Origin: an uncultured Lachnospiraceae bacterium
Lineage (GTDB): Bacteria; Bacillota; Clostridia; Lachnospirales; Lachnospiraceae
Reading direction: 5' to 3'
Assembly (NCBI GenBank): GCA_910588285.1
Contig: CAJUQB010000004.1
Location: 1-64,000, forward strand
Length of the DNA: 64,000 bases
Numbering within the stretch: the stretch's first letter is position 1; each line of letters starts with the position of its first letter. The notes under the pieces were generated by a model, which was given only the letters and a program-made list of their open reading frames with translations, was not told where the DNA came from and ran no database searches. Made by a program: the position numbers and the translations under genes. This document shows positions 44,007 through 52,472 of this stretch, piece after piece.

Positions 44007-44867
44007 TCATCCTTTCACGGCGCCGGCTGTCAATCCCGCTACAAACTGCTTCTGCAGGCAGATAAACAGAATGATAATCGGCACGATCGCCATACACACA
44101 CCTCCCATCAATTGTCCATACATCGTCCCGTATGCAGTCACGTAATTATAAATACCAATGGAAAGCATCCTGTGCTGCTCACTGCTGACGAAGGAGGACG
44201 ATACCAGATAATCGTTCCATACAAAGACCGCAGACAGCAGTGCCACGGAGGCAATGCCAGGCTTTGACATTGGAAGCACAAGCCGATAGAAGATCTTAAT
44301 CCTGCTGCAGCCGTCCATAACTGCCGCCTCCTCGATTTCTCTTGGCGTCTGTTCAAAAAACCCCTTCAAAAGCCAGGTCATAATGGGGGTCCTCCATGCC
44401 GTATAGATGAGGATCAACACCAGCTTCGTATTGTAAAGACCGGTCTTTACCGCCAATACGTATAAGGGGCTTAGCTGTGCCACCGCAGGGATCATGGAGG
44501 TCATCAGGATCATAAACATGATTCCCTCACTGTATTTGAATTTCAGCCTTGCAAATGCGTATGCCCCATGGCTTGCTACCAGAACAGACACTGCCATAGT
44601 AACCGCCGTAACCAGGATCGTATTGGCAAAATAAATCGGATAATTGGATTGGAACAATACTTTATTGTAGTTTTCCCATGTAAATGTCAGGGGAATAAAG
44701 CTGGGCGGATACATCAGCACCTCACTCTCGGGCTTCAGCGACGTTGAAATTGCCCAGAGGATGGGAAACATGGCAAAGCAGGACGCTGCCAGCAGGATCA
44801 CATAGGTTGCGGTACGCGGCGCTATATGCTTGTTACATTTCTTGTCCCTTGTATTCCTTGGGTTCAT
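44007..44867 (-). CDS. Carbohydrate ABC transporter permease (MalG type)
   Basis: The 286-residue protein has six membrane segments and the EAA-type loop EIEEAAVMDGCSRIKIFYRL (residues ~190-210). The preceding FPILWAISTSLKPESEV is characteristic of MalG-like subunits. Its start lies 14 bases after the stop of the partner permease. Confidence 0.9.
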   Translation of the reverse strand: MNPRNTRDKKCNKHIAPRTATYVILLAASCFAMFPILWAISTSLKPESEVLMYPPSFIPLTFTWENYNKVLFQSNYPIYFANTILVTAVTMAVSVLVASHGAYAFARLKFKYSEGIMFMILMTSMIPAVAQLSPLYVLAVKTGLYNTKLVLILIYTAWRTPIMTWLLKGFFEQTPREIEEAAVMDGCSRIKIFYRLVLPMSKPGIASVALLSAVFVWNDYLVSSSFVSSEQHRMLSIGIYNYVTAYGTMYGQLMGGVCMAIVPIIILFICLQKQFVAGLTAGAVKG

Positions 44868-44881
44868 ATCCCTCTCCTTTC

Positions 44882-45781
44882 TCAGCTATCCCTGCTGCTC
44901 ATTAATTTGATATACAGGATACTGAAGATCATATTTAAGAGCAAAATCAAAATGCTGATGGCCGATGAGGTCCCCACATGCCAGTAGATAAAGCCCTCCC
45001 GATATGCGTAGACGCTCAGGGTCATAGTGCTCTTAAAGGGGCCGCCGTCCGTCATGGTATTTAAAAGGGTTACCATATTAAAATATTCCATGCTCTGCAT
45101 CACCATGGTAATGGCAATGGTGGGCTTTAACAGGGGCAGTGTAATCCGCCAGAAGGTCTGCCAGGCGCTGCTTCCATCCACCTTTGCCGCCTCGTAGAGG
45201 TTTTGCGATATTCCCTGCAGCGCCGCCAGCATCATGATAATCACAATGGGCGTGGAATTCCAGAAATTTGCCACCAGCAGCGACAGCCTGGCCGGCAGGG
45301 CCTCTGTGAGAAACTCCACCCTGGCCCCGAAAATCTCCTGGAACAGGTAGGTAAGAATCCCATAGCTGCTGTTGTAGATCCAGCGCCAGAGCATGGCAGT
45401 AATTGTCTGGGAGATGACCCACGGAATGATGATAAATGTCCGAAATACTGCCCGGCCCTTCAGCTTTTGGTTCAGCAGGACTGCCAGAATAATCCCCGCG
45501 GGAAATACCAAAAGCAGAGAACCAAATACATACCACAAGGAATTAATGATACTGCCGACGGCATTCCCCCTTGTAAAAATATCCTTGTAATTGCCAAGCC
45601 CTACAAATTCCTGCAGTGTCAGATACTTTGTGTCATAGAGGCTCCACCGGAATGCCGTCACAATGGGCAGGAAGGTGACGGCCACGGTCAGAAGCAGCAG
45701 AGGGGCGATGAACAGCAGCGATACGGCTGTCTCCTTCTTTCTCCTTTTACTTGGGTGCAGCAGGACGGTTTTTCCTTTTTT
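44882..45781 (-). CDS. Carbohydrate ABC transporter permease (MalF/UgpA type)
   Basis: I prefer the TTG start at 45781, with AGGAGG seven bases upstream; the frame is open to 45817 but no better start is there. The 299-residue protein has six membrane segments and the EAA loop LYEAAKVDGSSAWQTFWRIT near residue 210. It forms a heterodimer with the next gene product. Confidence 0.88.
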   Translation of the reverse strand, partial: KKGKTVLLHPSKRRKKETAVSLLFIAPLLLLTVAVTFLPIVTAFRWSLYDTKYLTLQEFVGLGNYKDIFTRGNAVGSIINSLWYVFGSLLLVFPAGIILAVLLNQKLKGRAVFRTFIIIPWVISQTITAMLWRWIYNSSYGILTYLFQEIFGARVEFLTEALPARLSLLVANFWNSTPIVIIMMLAALQGISQNLYEAAKVDGSSAWQTFWRITLPLLKPTIAITMVMQSMEYFNMVTLLNTMTDGGPFKSTMTLSVYAYREGFIYWHVGTSSAISILILLLNMIFSILYIKLMSSRDS

Positions 45782-45878
45782 CAAAGCATTTCCTCCTTCC
45801 TTGTTACAGCAATGCATTCATTCTCGAGTAATAACCACTCGCTGTTCGTACCATCGCCGCGTTGTCGTCCAAGCGATA

Positions 45879-46655
45879 TCAGCGCATCTTATGCTCCTTC
45901 ACAAGATGCGACCAGGCTTTTTGTGCGCCATATAACAGATAATCCGTATCCGCCCCGGCAGAAATCATCTGGATTCCCATCTCACTAAACTGGCGGACTC
46001 TCTCCTCACTGAAATCTCCGGTGGAAATCCCGATATATTTTCCATGAGCCTTCAGCGTTTCCATGGCTGTCTTCATCAGCTCCATGGCTGTCTCTTCATA
46101 GGGATGGGTCAGCTGCCCGATGGAACCTGCCAGGTCGCAGGGTCCGAAAATAAATCCGTCCACCCCTTCTGTCTCTGCCAGCTCCTCTAAGCATTCCACT
46201 GCCTCAATGTGCTCAATCTGTACAAAACGGCACATCTGGAATGAGCCTTCCTCAATATAATCCTCCACATTGTCCAGCCCGTACCGGATAGGCTTCCTGG
46301 GGCCAAACCCGCGGCTTCCCCGCGGCGGATAAAAGGTTCCGTCCATGGCTCTCCTGGCTTCCTCCACATTCTTAATCATAGGAAATACCACGCCGTCCAC
46401 CCCCATCTCCATCACCCGCTTCAACGTGACAAAATCATCCTGGGGAATCCTGACAATCACACTGGCCCCAACAGCCCGCGCTGCATTCAGATGAATATAG
46501 AGCTGCTCACAGTCAATATAAGTATGCTCCATATCTACCCATATGTAATCAAAATCCAGATAGCCTAAAATCTCACAGATGCTGGGATCACTAAGCGATA
46601 CGTGCGTTCCGATGATTCTTTCCTTGTTTTTAATTTTCTCCCTCAGGCTGTTCAT
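45879..46655 (-). CDS. HpcH/HpaI family aldolase
   Basis: The start at 46655 follows GGAGGAGAG. The 258-residue protein has the class II pyruvate-aldolase pattern: FDYIWVDMEHTYID near residue 33, VIVRIPQDD, GVDGVVFPMI and a late GFIFGPCDLAGSIGQ. These enzymes split 2-keto-3-deoxy sugar acids or 4-hydroxy-2-oxo acids into pyruvate and an aldehyde. Its own promoter lies upstream. As the first catabolic gene of the cluster it points to a sugar-acid or aromatic-acid pathway. Confidence 0.87.
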   Translation of the reverse strand: MNSLREKIKNKERIIGTHVSLSDPSICEILGYLDFDYIWVDMEHTYIDCEQLYIHLNAARAVGASVIVRIPQDDFVTLKRVMEMGVDGVVFPMIKNVEEARRAMDGTFYPPRGSRGFGPRKPIRYGLDNVEDYIEEGSFQMCRFVQIEHIEAVECLEELAETEGVDGFIFGPCDLAGSIGQLTHPYEETAMELMKTAMETLKAHGKYIGISTGDFSEERVRQFSEMGIQMISAGADTDYLLYGAQKAWSHLVKEHKMR

Positions 46656-46707
46656 GTTCTCTCCTCCGTTTTGTTTTGCAGTCAATCAGTCTAGCTGTCT
46701 TACAGGT

Positions 46708-46746
46708 TGATAGCCATATCATAACACCTGTTTTCAATCTTGTCAA
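46708..46746 (-). promoter_or_regulatory. Promoter and possible operator of the aldolase/ABC cluster
   Basis: Minus-strand TTGACA (46741-46746), a 17-base spacer and TATGAT (46718-46723) form a near-consensus promoter. TGATA-tggc-TATCA overlaps the -10 box (46708-46721), a likely repressor site, possibly for the GntR protein encoded upstream. Confidence 0.65.
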
Positions 46747-46977
46747 TATCAGACTGTATTATTTTCACACTTTTTCTAAATTTTATTTTCTATTTTTGTG
46801 ATATTTGCTATTTTTTCTGATATGAAATTCTTCCATTATGTATGTGGGATTATGAGAAGCAGGCTCCCCTCATCAAGAGCTTATAGGAATAAACAGAAAT
46901 CAAGATAAAAAACCGGAATGAACCGGACCTGGCAGCTTACAATGGCAAAAACACCGCTGCAGGCAAACATAAAAATG

Positions 46978-47064
46978 AATCCTGCTTTGCAGGATTCCCC
47001 GCCTGCGGCGGATCGCTTTCGCGATATATTTCCTCTCCGCCGCAGTGCGATCCCGCCCGGAGGG
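46978..47064. repeat. Nested-hairpin intergenic element
   Basis: Four inverted repeats are packed together: GAATCCTGC-tt-GCAGGATTC; CTGCGGCGGA (47003-47012) with TCCGCCGCAG (47036-47045); ATCGC-ttt-GCGAT inside the latter; and GCCC-gga-GGGC near 47055-47064. It lies between the GntR stop and the aldolase promoter. It may act as a terminator or be another interspersed repeat of this genome. The bases from 46750 to 46970 show no further feature. Confidence 0.6.
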
Positions 47065-47107
47065 CTTTGAAAATCGAACTACATTTTGTACGGGCTGCCG
47101 ATAGGAA

Positions 47108-47842
47108 CTAGCTCTCCCCCATATCCTCCCGCTTCTTCTCCTCCTGGGAAACCGCCAGAATATAATTCCGCTGGGAGCTCTCCAGATGCAGCCGCAGCAC
47201 CTTCCTGGCCTCTGCGATATTCCTGGAACGAAGCACCTGTATGATCCGGTCATGATAATCAATCCCCTCTTCGTTTCCCACCTTATAATCCAGGGTATAC
47301 TTCACCACCTTCGTCACAAGGGAAGCCATGGATTCCACAAATACCTCCAGCAGAAGATTCCCGCTAAGCTGGGCAATCTTCCGGTGGAACAGCACGTCGT
47401 CCTGGGTTCGTTTCTCCACGTCATCCTTGTTCCTGCGCATCTGGTCATTGATCGCCTGAAGCTCATCGAAGCCCTCCTCGCTCGCATTCTGCACTGCCTG
47501 GGCAGCTGCCATAGTCTCCAGGTTAATCCGCACGCTGAAGATGTCCGATACGTCAATCTTTTTCAAATGCACGATCCGGTTGATGGTCTCTGTCACCAGC
47601 TCTGAATCCGGTTCGCAGATAAACGTACCCTCCCCATTTTTCTGAATGATCAGTCCCCTCTCCTTGAGAATCTTCATTGCCTCCCGGACCACCGGACGGC
47701 TCACCCCAAAATCATTGGCCAGCGACTGCTCCGAGGGAAGTCTCTGCTCCATGGTAAACTTCCCGTCTATAATCATTTCTTCCAGCTTATTGGCGATCAG
47801 CTCCGGAAACGACGCTCTGGCCAGCACGAGATTTGTATCCAT
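47108..47842 (-). CDS. GntR family (FadR/FCD) regulator of the catabolic cluster
   Basis: The start at 47842 follows AAGGAGG. The 244-residue protein has a GntR winged helix (residues ~10-75, LPSEQSLANDFGVSRPVVRE) and an FCD ligand domain with the metal-binding His in DDVLFHRKIAQLSGN and DYHDRIIQVLRSRN. It lies upstream of the aldolase, importer and oxidoreductase genes in the same direction and probably represses them until an acid inducer binds. Confidence 0.87.
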   Translation of the reverse strand: MDTNLVLARASFPELIANKLEEMIIDGKFTMEQRLPSEQSLANDFGVSRPVVREAMKILKERGLIIQKNGEGTFICEPDSELVTETINRIVHLKKIDVSDIFSVRINLETMAAAQAVQNASEEGFDELQAINDQMRRNKDDVEKRTQDDVLFHRKIAQLSGNLLLEVFVESMASLVTKVVKYTLDYKVGNEEGIDYHDRIIQVLRSRNIAEARKVLRLHLESSQRNYILAVSQEEKKREDMGES

Positions 47843-47872
47843 ATACCCTTCCTCCTTCTTTTGTAATTTCAC

Positions 47873-48222
47873 GTATTGTATGCCATTTTATCATGATATT
47901 GGGGGCAAAAGGTATTTTGCCCCTGGTATCTTATCATAATGCTAACATAAATCCAGTATTTTTATAAATTATAATATTCATGTTACACAATATTTTCCGT
48001 GAAATCAAGTGAGTTTTCGCAAAATATAAAATTCAGCTGCCTCCCGCAATCATTTTATTGACAATTACATCCGCCCTTCTCTTTTTTCTCATTGACTTTT
48101 CCGCATCACACTGCTATAATCCATTTAATTGAACTTTTTACTGCTAATTGAACTTTTGTTTTGATCCACTTTTGAACCAAACACAGTTTCTCTCACTTAT
48201 TTTTGAACTTCAGGAGGAGCAT
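47873..48222. other. 350-base divergent control region
   Basis: This gap between the divergent GntR and XRE-AlaA genes holds TATCATGATA (47889-47898), a perfect GGGGCAAAA-ggta-TTTTGCCCC hairpin (47902-47923), the XRE-AlaA promoter (48092-48120) and several TTGAAC repeats (48129-48208). There is no reading frame of note in it. Confidence 0.5.
48092..48120 (+). promoter_or_regulatory. Promoter of the XRE-AlaA gene
   Basis: TTGACT (48092-48097), a 17-base spacer and a perfect TATAAT (48115-48120). Copies of TTGAAC follow at 48129, 48148, 48172 and 48203 (and TTGATC at 48161) between the promoter and the start codon. Confidence 0.75.
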
Positions 48223-49752
48223 ATGGACAAGGAAACCTTTGCAGACCGGCTGAAAGCAGCCATGAACAGCCAGGGAAAAAAGCAGATAGACCTGATCCGC
48301 CTGGCATCCCAGCAGGGCGTTAAGCTGGGCAAGAGCCACATCAGCCAATACGTCAGCGGCAAAACAGTCCCCCGGGCGGACATTCTCCGATTTCTCGCAG
48401 AAGCGCTTCAGGTGGAGGAGGGCTGGCTGCGGGGAAATGCTGCCCCAGACAGCCAGACATCTGCTTTTGTATCAGGGAAGCAGCCAATTGACGAGGAAAC
48501 AATTATTTTGAACAGAAAAACAGGAGAAAACAACATGAGAGAATTCAAAAAATCCGAAAAATTGAACAACGTATTATATGATGTCCGCGGCCCTGTGGTG
48601 GAGGAGGCCACACGGATGGAGGAAGCAGGTACACAGATTTTAAAATTGAACATCGGCAACCCCGCTCCCTTCGGCTTCCGTACCCCGGACGAGGTGATCT
48701 ACGATATGCGCCAACAGCTGACGGAATGCGAGGGCTATTCTGCTGCCAATGGCCTATTCTCCGCCAGGAAGGCTATTATGCAGTATGCCCAGCTAAGAAA
48801 AATTCCCAATGTTTCCATTGACGATATTTACACAGGCAATGGTGTCAGCGAGCTGATCAACCTGTGCATGTCCGCCCTCCTTGATTCCGGGGATGAGATC
48901 CTGATCCCCTCTCCGGACTATCCTCTCTGGACAGCCTGCGCCACCCTGGCCGGCGGCAAAGCCGTCCATTACATCTGCGACGAGCAGGCAGACTGGTATC
49001 CGGACATGGCGGATATCCGCAAGAAAATCACCGACCGGACCAAGGCCATTGTCATTATCAATCCCAATAACCCCACTGGCTCCCTGTACCCCAGGGAGGT
49101 GCTGCAGCAGGTTGTGGACATTGCCAGAGAGCATCAGCTGATCATCTTTTCCGATGAGATTTACGACCGCCTGGTGATGGATGGGGAAACCCACACCTCC
49201 ATTGCCTCCCTGGCGCCGGATCTGTTCTGCGTCACCTACAGCGGCCTGTCCAAATCCCACATGATTGCAGGCTTCCGGATTGGCTGGATGATCTTAAGCG
49301 GCAGAAAGGATATTGCCCAGGATTACATAGAGGGCATCAAAATGCTCTCCAATATGCGGCTGTGCTCCAATGTTCCGGCGCAGTCCATTGTTCAGACTGC
49401 GCTGGGCGGCCACCAGAGCGTCAACGACTACATTGTCCCCGGCGGGAGGGTTTACGACCAGCGGGAATATATTTACCATGCCCTGACCGATATCCCCGGC
49501 ATCACCTGTGTCAAGCCCAAGGCTGCCTTTTATATGTTCCCGAAAATGGACGTCAAAAAATTCCATATCACAAATGACGAACAATTTGCGCTGGATCTTT
49601 TGCGGGAAAAGAAAATCCTGCTGATCCATGGCGGCGGCTTCAACTGGCAGCAGCCGGACCATTTCCGAATCGTCTATTTGCCCCGAATCGAGGTTTTAAA
49701 AGAATCCGCTGCCAAGATCGCTGATTTCTTCAGCCATTACCGCCAGCAATAA
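48223..49752 (+). CDS. XRE-domain/AlaA-type aminotransferase fusion
   Basis: The start at 48223 follows GGAGGAG. The 509-residue product joins an XRE helix-turn-helix (residues ~1-80, SHISQYVSGKTVPRADILRF) to a complete class I aminotransferase (~105-509) very like E. coli AlaA, which interconverts alanine and pyruvate. Landmarks are LNIGNPAPFGF, IVIINPNNPTGSLYPREV and YSGLSKSHMIAGFRIGW with the PLP-binding Lys. A second start is credible: AGGAG lies eight bases before an ATG at 48535, exactly where free-standing AlaA begins. The gene could therefore yield both the fusion and the enzyme alone. It is monocistronic. A role as a PLP- or amino-acid-sensing autoregulator is inferred. Confidence 0.85.
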   Translation: MDKETFADRLKAAMNSQGKKQIDLIRLASQQGVKLGKSHISQYVSGKTVPRADILRFLAEALQVEEGWLRGNAAPDSQTSAFVSGKQPIDEETIILNRKTGENNMREFKKSEKLNNVLYDVRGPVVEEATRMEEAGTQILKLNIGNPAPFGFRTPDEVIYDMRQQLTECEGYSAANGLFSARKAIMQYAQLRKIPNVSIDDIYTGNGVSELINLCMSALLDSGDEILIPSPDYPLWTACATLAGGKAVHYICDEQADWYPDMADIRKKITDRTKAIVIINPNNPTGSLYPREVLQQVVDIAREHQLIIFSDEIYDRLVMDGETHTSIASLAPDLFCVTYSGLSKSHMIAGFRIGWMILSGRKDIAQDYIEGIKMLSNMRLCSNVPAQSIVQTALGGHQSVNDYIVPGGRVYDQREYIYHALTDIPGITCVKPKAAFYMFPKMDVKKFHITNDEQFALDLLREKKILLIHGGGFNWQQPDHFRIVYLPRIEVLKESAAKIADFFSHYRQQ

Positions 49753-49771
49753 GGCCGGCTGTCTTGATCCC

Positions 49772-50803
49772 TTATCCCAGATAGGCTGCCAGAAGCCTCA
49801 GGGTATTCTCCACCCCATCCCTGTGGCTTCTCTCATAGCCATGGGAAGCATAGACGCCCGGCCCGATCAGGCCGTGGCGCACGTCATAGCCGGCCTTTAA
49901 CGCCGCGTCTGCATCGGAGCCGTAATAGGGATAAATATCTACTGCATAGCCGACCCCTGCCTTCTCTGCCGCAGCGATGAGGGCTGACACCACCTCATAG
50001 GTATAGGGGCCGCCGCTGTCCTTGGCACAGATGGACACCTGACGCTCCGTACACTCCAGTCCCTCCCCCACGCAGCCCATATCTACCGACAGGATCTCCG
50101 TAACGCCTTTTGGAACCGTGCCGCAGGCTCCGTGGCCTACCTCCTCATACACGGTAATGTGCTGATATACCTGGCGCTCCGGCGTGATCTCCCGCTCCTT
50201 CAGATACCTTGCATAGCCCAGCAGGATCCCAACACTCAGCTTATCATCCAGGAAACGGCTCTTGATATACCCGGACTGTGTCATAACCGTCCGTGGGTCA
50301 AAGGCCACAATATCCCCATTGCGGATCCCAAGCTTTTTCGTATCCTCCTTGGAGGCCGTGTCCTCATCCAGCACAACCTCCATATCTTCAAATCTGCGTT
50401 TTGCCTCGTCATAGTCCTTGTTGACATGAATGGAAGCATTTTTCAGCTGGAAGGTTCCCTCATATACCCTGCCGTCCCTGGTATAGACCCGGCAGTTCTC
50501 CGTCTCCCCGTTGTTGGGATTGAGGCCTCCAAGATTGGTCAGCCGCAGCCGTCCCTTTTCATTCGTCTCCGCCACCATTCCGCCCAGGGTGTCAATATGG
50601 GCCTCCAGCAAAATGCCGTTTTCCAGGTCACGGCCTCCCAGCTCCACCAGAATACCGCCCTTTTCCGTCTTGACGGGACAGTAGCCCAGCTCCTCATATT
50701 TTTCCATCACATAGTCCGCCGCCCTTCCGGTGAAGCCGGTGGGGCTGTCGATTAACAAAATATGCTTCGTTTCTTCTAAAATATAATCAATATATGCTTT
50801 CAT
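49772..50803 (-). CDS. M42 family metallo-aminopeptidase
   Basis: The start at 50803 follows AAAGGAGA and overlaps the pgeF stop by four bases; the longer open frame upstream is inside pgeF. The 343-residue protein has the M42 pattern (LLEAHIDTLGGMVAE, KSRFLDDKLSVGILLGYARY, VYEEVGHGACG) with the metal-binding His, Asp and Glu residues and the catalytic Glu pair. These dodecameric enzymes trim peptides; a few cleave other substrates. It ends the long translation/secretion block. Confidence 0.85.
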   Translation of the reverse strand: MKAYIDYILEETKHILLIDSPTGFTGRAADYVMEKYEELGYCPVKTEKGGILVELGGRDLENGILLEAHIDTLGGMVAETNEKGRLRLTNLGGLNPNNGETENCRVYTRDGRVYEGTFQLKNASIHVNKDYDEAKRRFEDMEVVLDEDTASKEDTKKLGIRNGDIVAFDPRTVMTQSGYIKSRFLDDKLSVGILLGYARYLKEREITPERQVYQHITVYEEVGHGACGTVPKGVTEILSVDMGCVGEGLECTERQVSICAKDSGGPYTYEVVSALIAAAEKAGVGYAVDIYPYYGSDADAALKAGYDVRHGLIGPGVYASHGYERSHRDGVENTLRLLAAYLG

Positions 50804-51678
50804 TCTGTCTCCTTTATCATTAAAAATGCTCCCAGGTTCCCCCGCTTCCCCCTGCTTGCCCGGTGGGAAAACAAAAGCTGCGGGTTGCAGCAGGTGCAGA
50901 TATCCGTCACCGCAATCTGTTCCTCCGGCACGCCTGCCTCCAAAAGGACCCTCTCGTTGGCCTGCCACAGATCCAGCTGAAATTTGCCATTTTCCTTCTG
51001 CTCCAGAATCGTCTCCCGGTCCTCTGGGAACTCCTGCGCAAACTGCTCTGCCACATCCCCGCTGACCTCATAGCAGGCCTGGCAGATGGAGGGCCCGATG
51101 GCGCAGCGCAGATCCTCTGGCCTGGTGCCGAATTCCCGGCCCATGGCCTCTATGGTTACACGCCCCATCCGGGCTGCGGTGCCCCTCCAGCCGGAATGGG
51201 ACAGGCCAATGGCCCGATGGATGGGATCTACAAAATACAGGGGCACGCAGTCCGCATAGAGGGTGGCCAGCACCAGCCCCGGTTCATCGGTGATCAATCC
51301 GTCCACATCAAAAAAATATTTGTCCCGGGTCAGCCCATGGCCTGCATCCGCCCGGGTCACCTTCCTTACATGGGTGGTATGGGTCTGGTCAGACAGCACA
51401 AAACGGCTGACATCCGAGCCCAGAGCCTCTGCCACCCTGCGAAAATTCTCCTCCACGGCCCACCGCTCATCGCCCCTGGTAAAGCCCAGGTTCAAGCTCT
51501 CATAGATCCCTTTGCTGACACCGCCCTCTCTGGTGGTAAAGCAATGCTCCACCATGCCTGTCTCCTCCAGCAGCGGGTAATACAGCAGAGGAAGCCTGCT
51601 TCCGTCAGCCCGAAGGATGCTGCGCGTCCTGGGCTGTCCCCAGGGATCTTTTCTGTTAAACTCCAGCAAACTGCTCAT
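50800..51678 (-). CDS. pgeF: Peptidoglycan editing factor PgeF (YfiH/laccase-domain)
   Basis: The 292-residue protein has the polyphenol-oxidase-like YfiH fold with its metal ligands in SDQTHTTHV, LYADCVPLYFVDP and GLSHSGWRGTAARMG, plus CAIGPSICQACYEV. In E. coli this protein removes wrongly incorporated L-Ser from peptidoglycan precursors; related proteins act as purine nucleoside enzymes. Its stop overlaps the M42 start. Confidence 0.9.
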   Translation of the reverse strand: MSSLLEFNRKDPWGQPRTRSILRADGSRLPLLYYPLLEETGMVEHCFTTREGGVSKGIYESLNLGFTRGDERWAVEENFRRVAEALGSDVSRFVLSDQTHTTHVRKVTRADAGHGLTRDKYFFDVDGLITDEPGLVLATLYADCVPLYFVDPIHRAIGLSHSGWRGTAARMGRVTIEAMGREFGTRPEDLRCAIGPSICQACYEVSGDVAEQFAQEFPEDRETILEQKENGKFQLDLWQANERVLLEAGVPEEQIAVTDICTCCNPQLLFSHRASRGKRGNLGAFLMIKETE

Positions 51679-51758
51679 TTCCTTCCCCTTTCTTCAACCT
51701 CCATGAACCCTCCCCCACACCTGAATCATCCTTCCGCAGTCCTCTCCCAAAGAGACCC

Positions 51759-52121
51759 TTACGAAAATCCATCCTCCACATGGAGCACCGTTTCTCCCAG
51801 AATCCCCACCACGTCAAAACGGCAGGGGGTATCCTGGGGCAGGTGATGCATATACAGATACGCCTGGGCCGCCCTGCGGATCCTTCCCTGCTTGCGGCTG
51901 TCCACTGCCTCCAGGGGATGCCCTTCCCCGTCATTCTTCCGGTATTTTACCTCCACGAAAACGAGATATCGTCCATCCCTGGCAATCAGGTCGATCTCCC
52001 CTGCCCTTGTATAGTAATTCCGTTCCAGAATCCGATACCCCTTCTGTTCCAGGTAGTCTGCTGCCAGCTGCTCATAGATTGCCCCGGTCCTTCGGTGGTT
52101 TCGCTCTGTCCGCTCTGTCAT
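51759..52121 (-). CDS. YraN/UPF0102 family nuclease-like protein
   Basis: The 120-residue protein has the UPF0102 endonuclease-fold core: AADYLEQKGYRILERNYYT, AGEIDLIARDGRYLVFVEVK and YRKNDGEGHPLEAVD. The Asp, Glu and Lys of a PD-(D/E)xK site are kept. Its role is unknown, although it is widely conserved next to rnhB and processing genes, as here. The start overlaps the FlhB-like gene stop by four bases. Confidence 0.9.
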   Translation of the reverse strand: MTERTERNHRRTGAIYEQLAADYLEQKGYRILERNYYTRAGEIDLIARDGRYLVFVEVKYRKNDGEGHPLEAVDSRKQGRIRRAAQAYLYMHHLPQDTPCRFDVVGILGETVLHVEDGFS

Positions 52122-52432
52122 AGAAGCTTCTCCCGAAGCTTATCCATACGGTCCACAAACACCAGGATCTCCGCTACCACCTCGTATAGCTCCGGCGGGA
52201 TGGTGTCTCCGATCTCCAGCTTCGCCAAGGTGGCGGCCAGCTTATCATCCTTGTGTAAGGGCACATCCGCCTCCTTGGCCTTCTCAATGATCCGCTCCGC
52301 CAGCAGGCCCTTTCCTGCTGCCAGGATCCTGGGCGCCTGATCCCCCGGCTCATAGCCTAAGGCCACCGCGGTTTTATTTCTTCTGATCTCACTAAGCTCC
52401 TGCTCCTCTTTTCTGCCGGCCATAACGCTCAC
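52118..52432 (-). CDS. Stand-alone FlhB/EscU C-terminal-domain protein
   Basis: The 104-residue protein consists only of the cytoplasmic domain of flagellar FlhB: KTAVALGYEPGDQAPRILAA, then IIEKAKEADVPLHKDDKLAA. It lacks the membrane half, and the NPTH autocleavage site is not evident. Such proteins (FhlB/YlqH) occur near rnhB in many Firmicutes, including non-motile ones. It sits between yraN and a FliK-like gene, an arrangement that mirrors the FlhB-FliK pair of flagella. Confidence 0.88.
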   Translation of the reverse strand: MSVMAGRKEEQELSEIRRNKTAVALGYEPGDQAPRILAAGKGLLAERIIEKAKEADVPLHKDDKLAATLAKLEIGDTIPPELYEVVAEILVFVDRMDKLREKLL

Positions 52433-52472
52433 CTCTTTTTATAAAATCAACTTCCGTTCGAAAAAATGGCAC

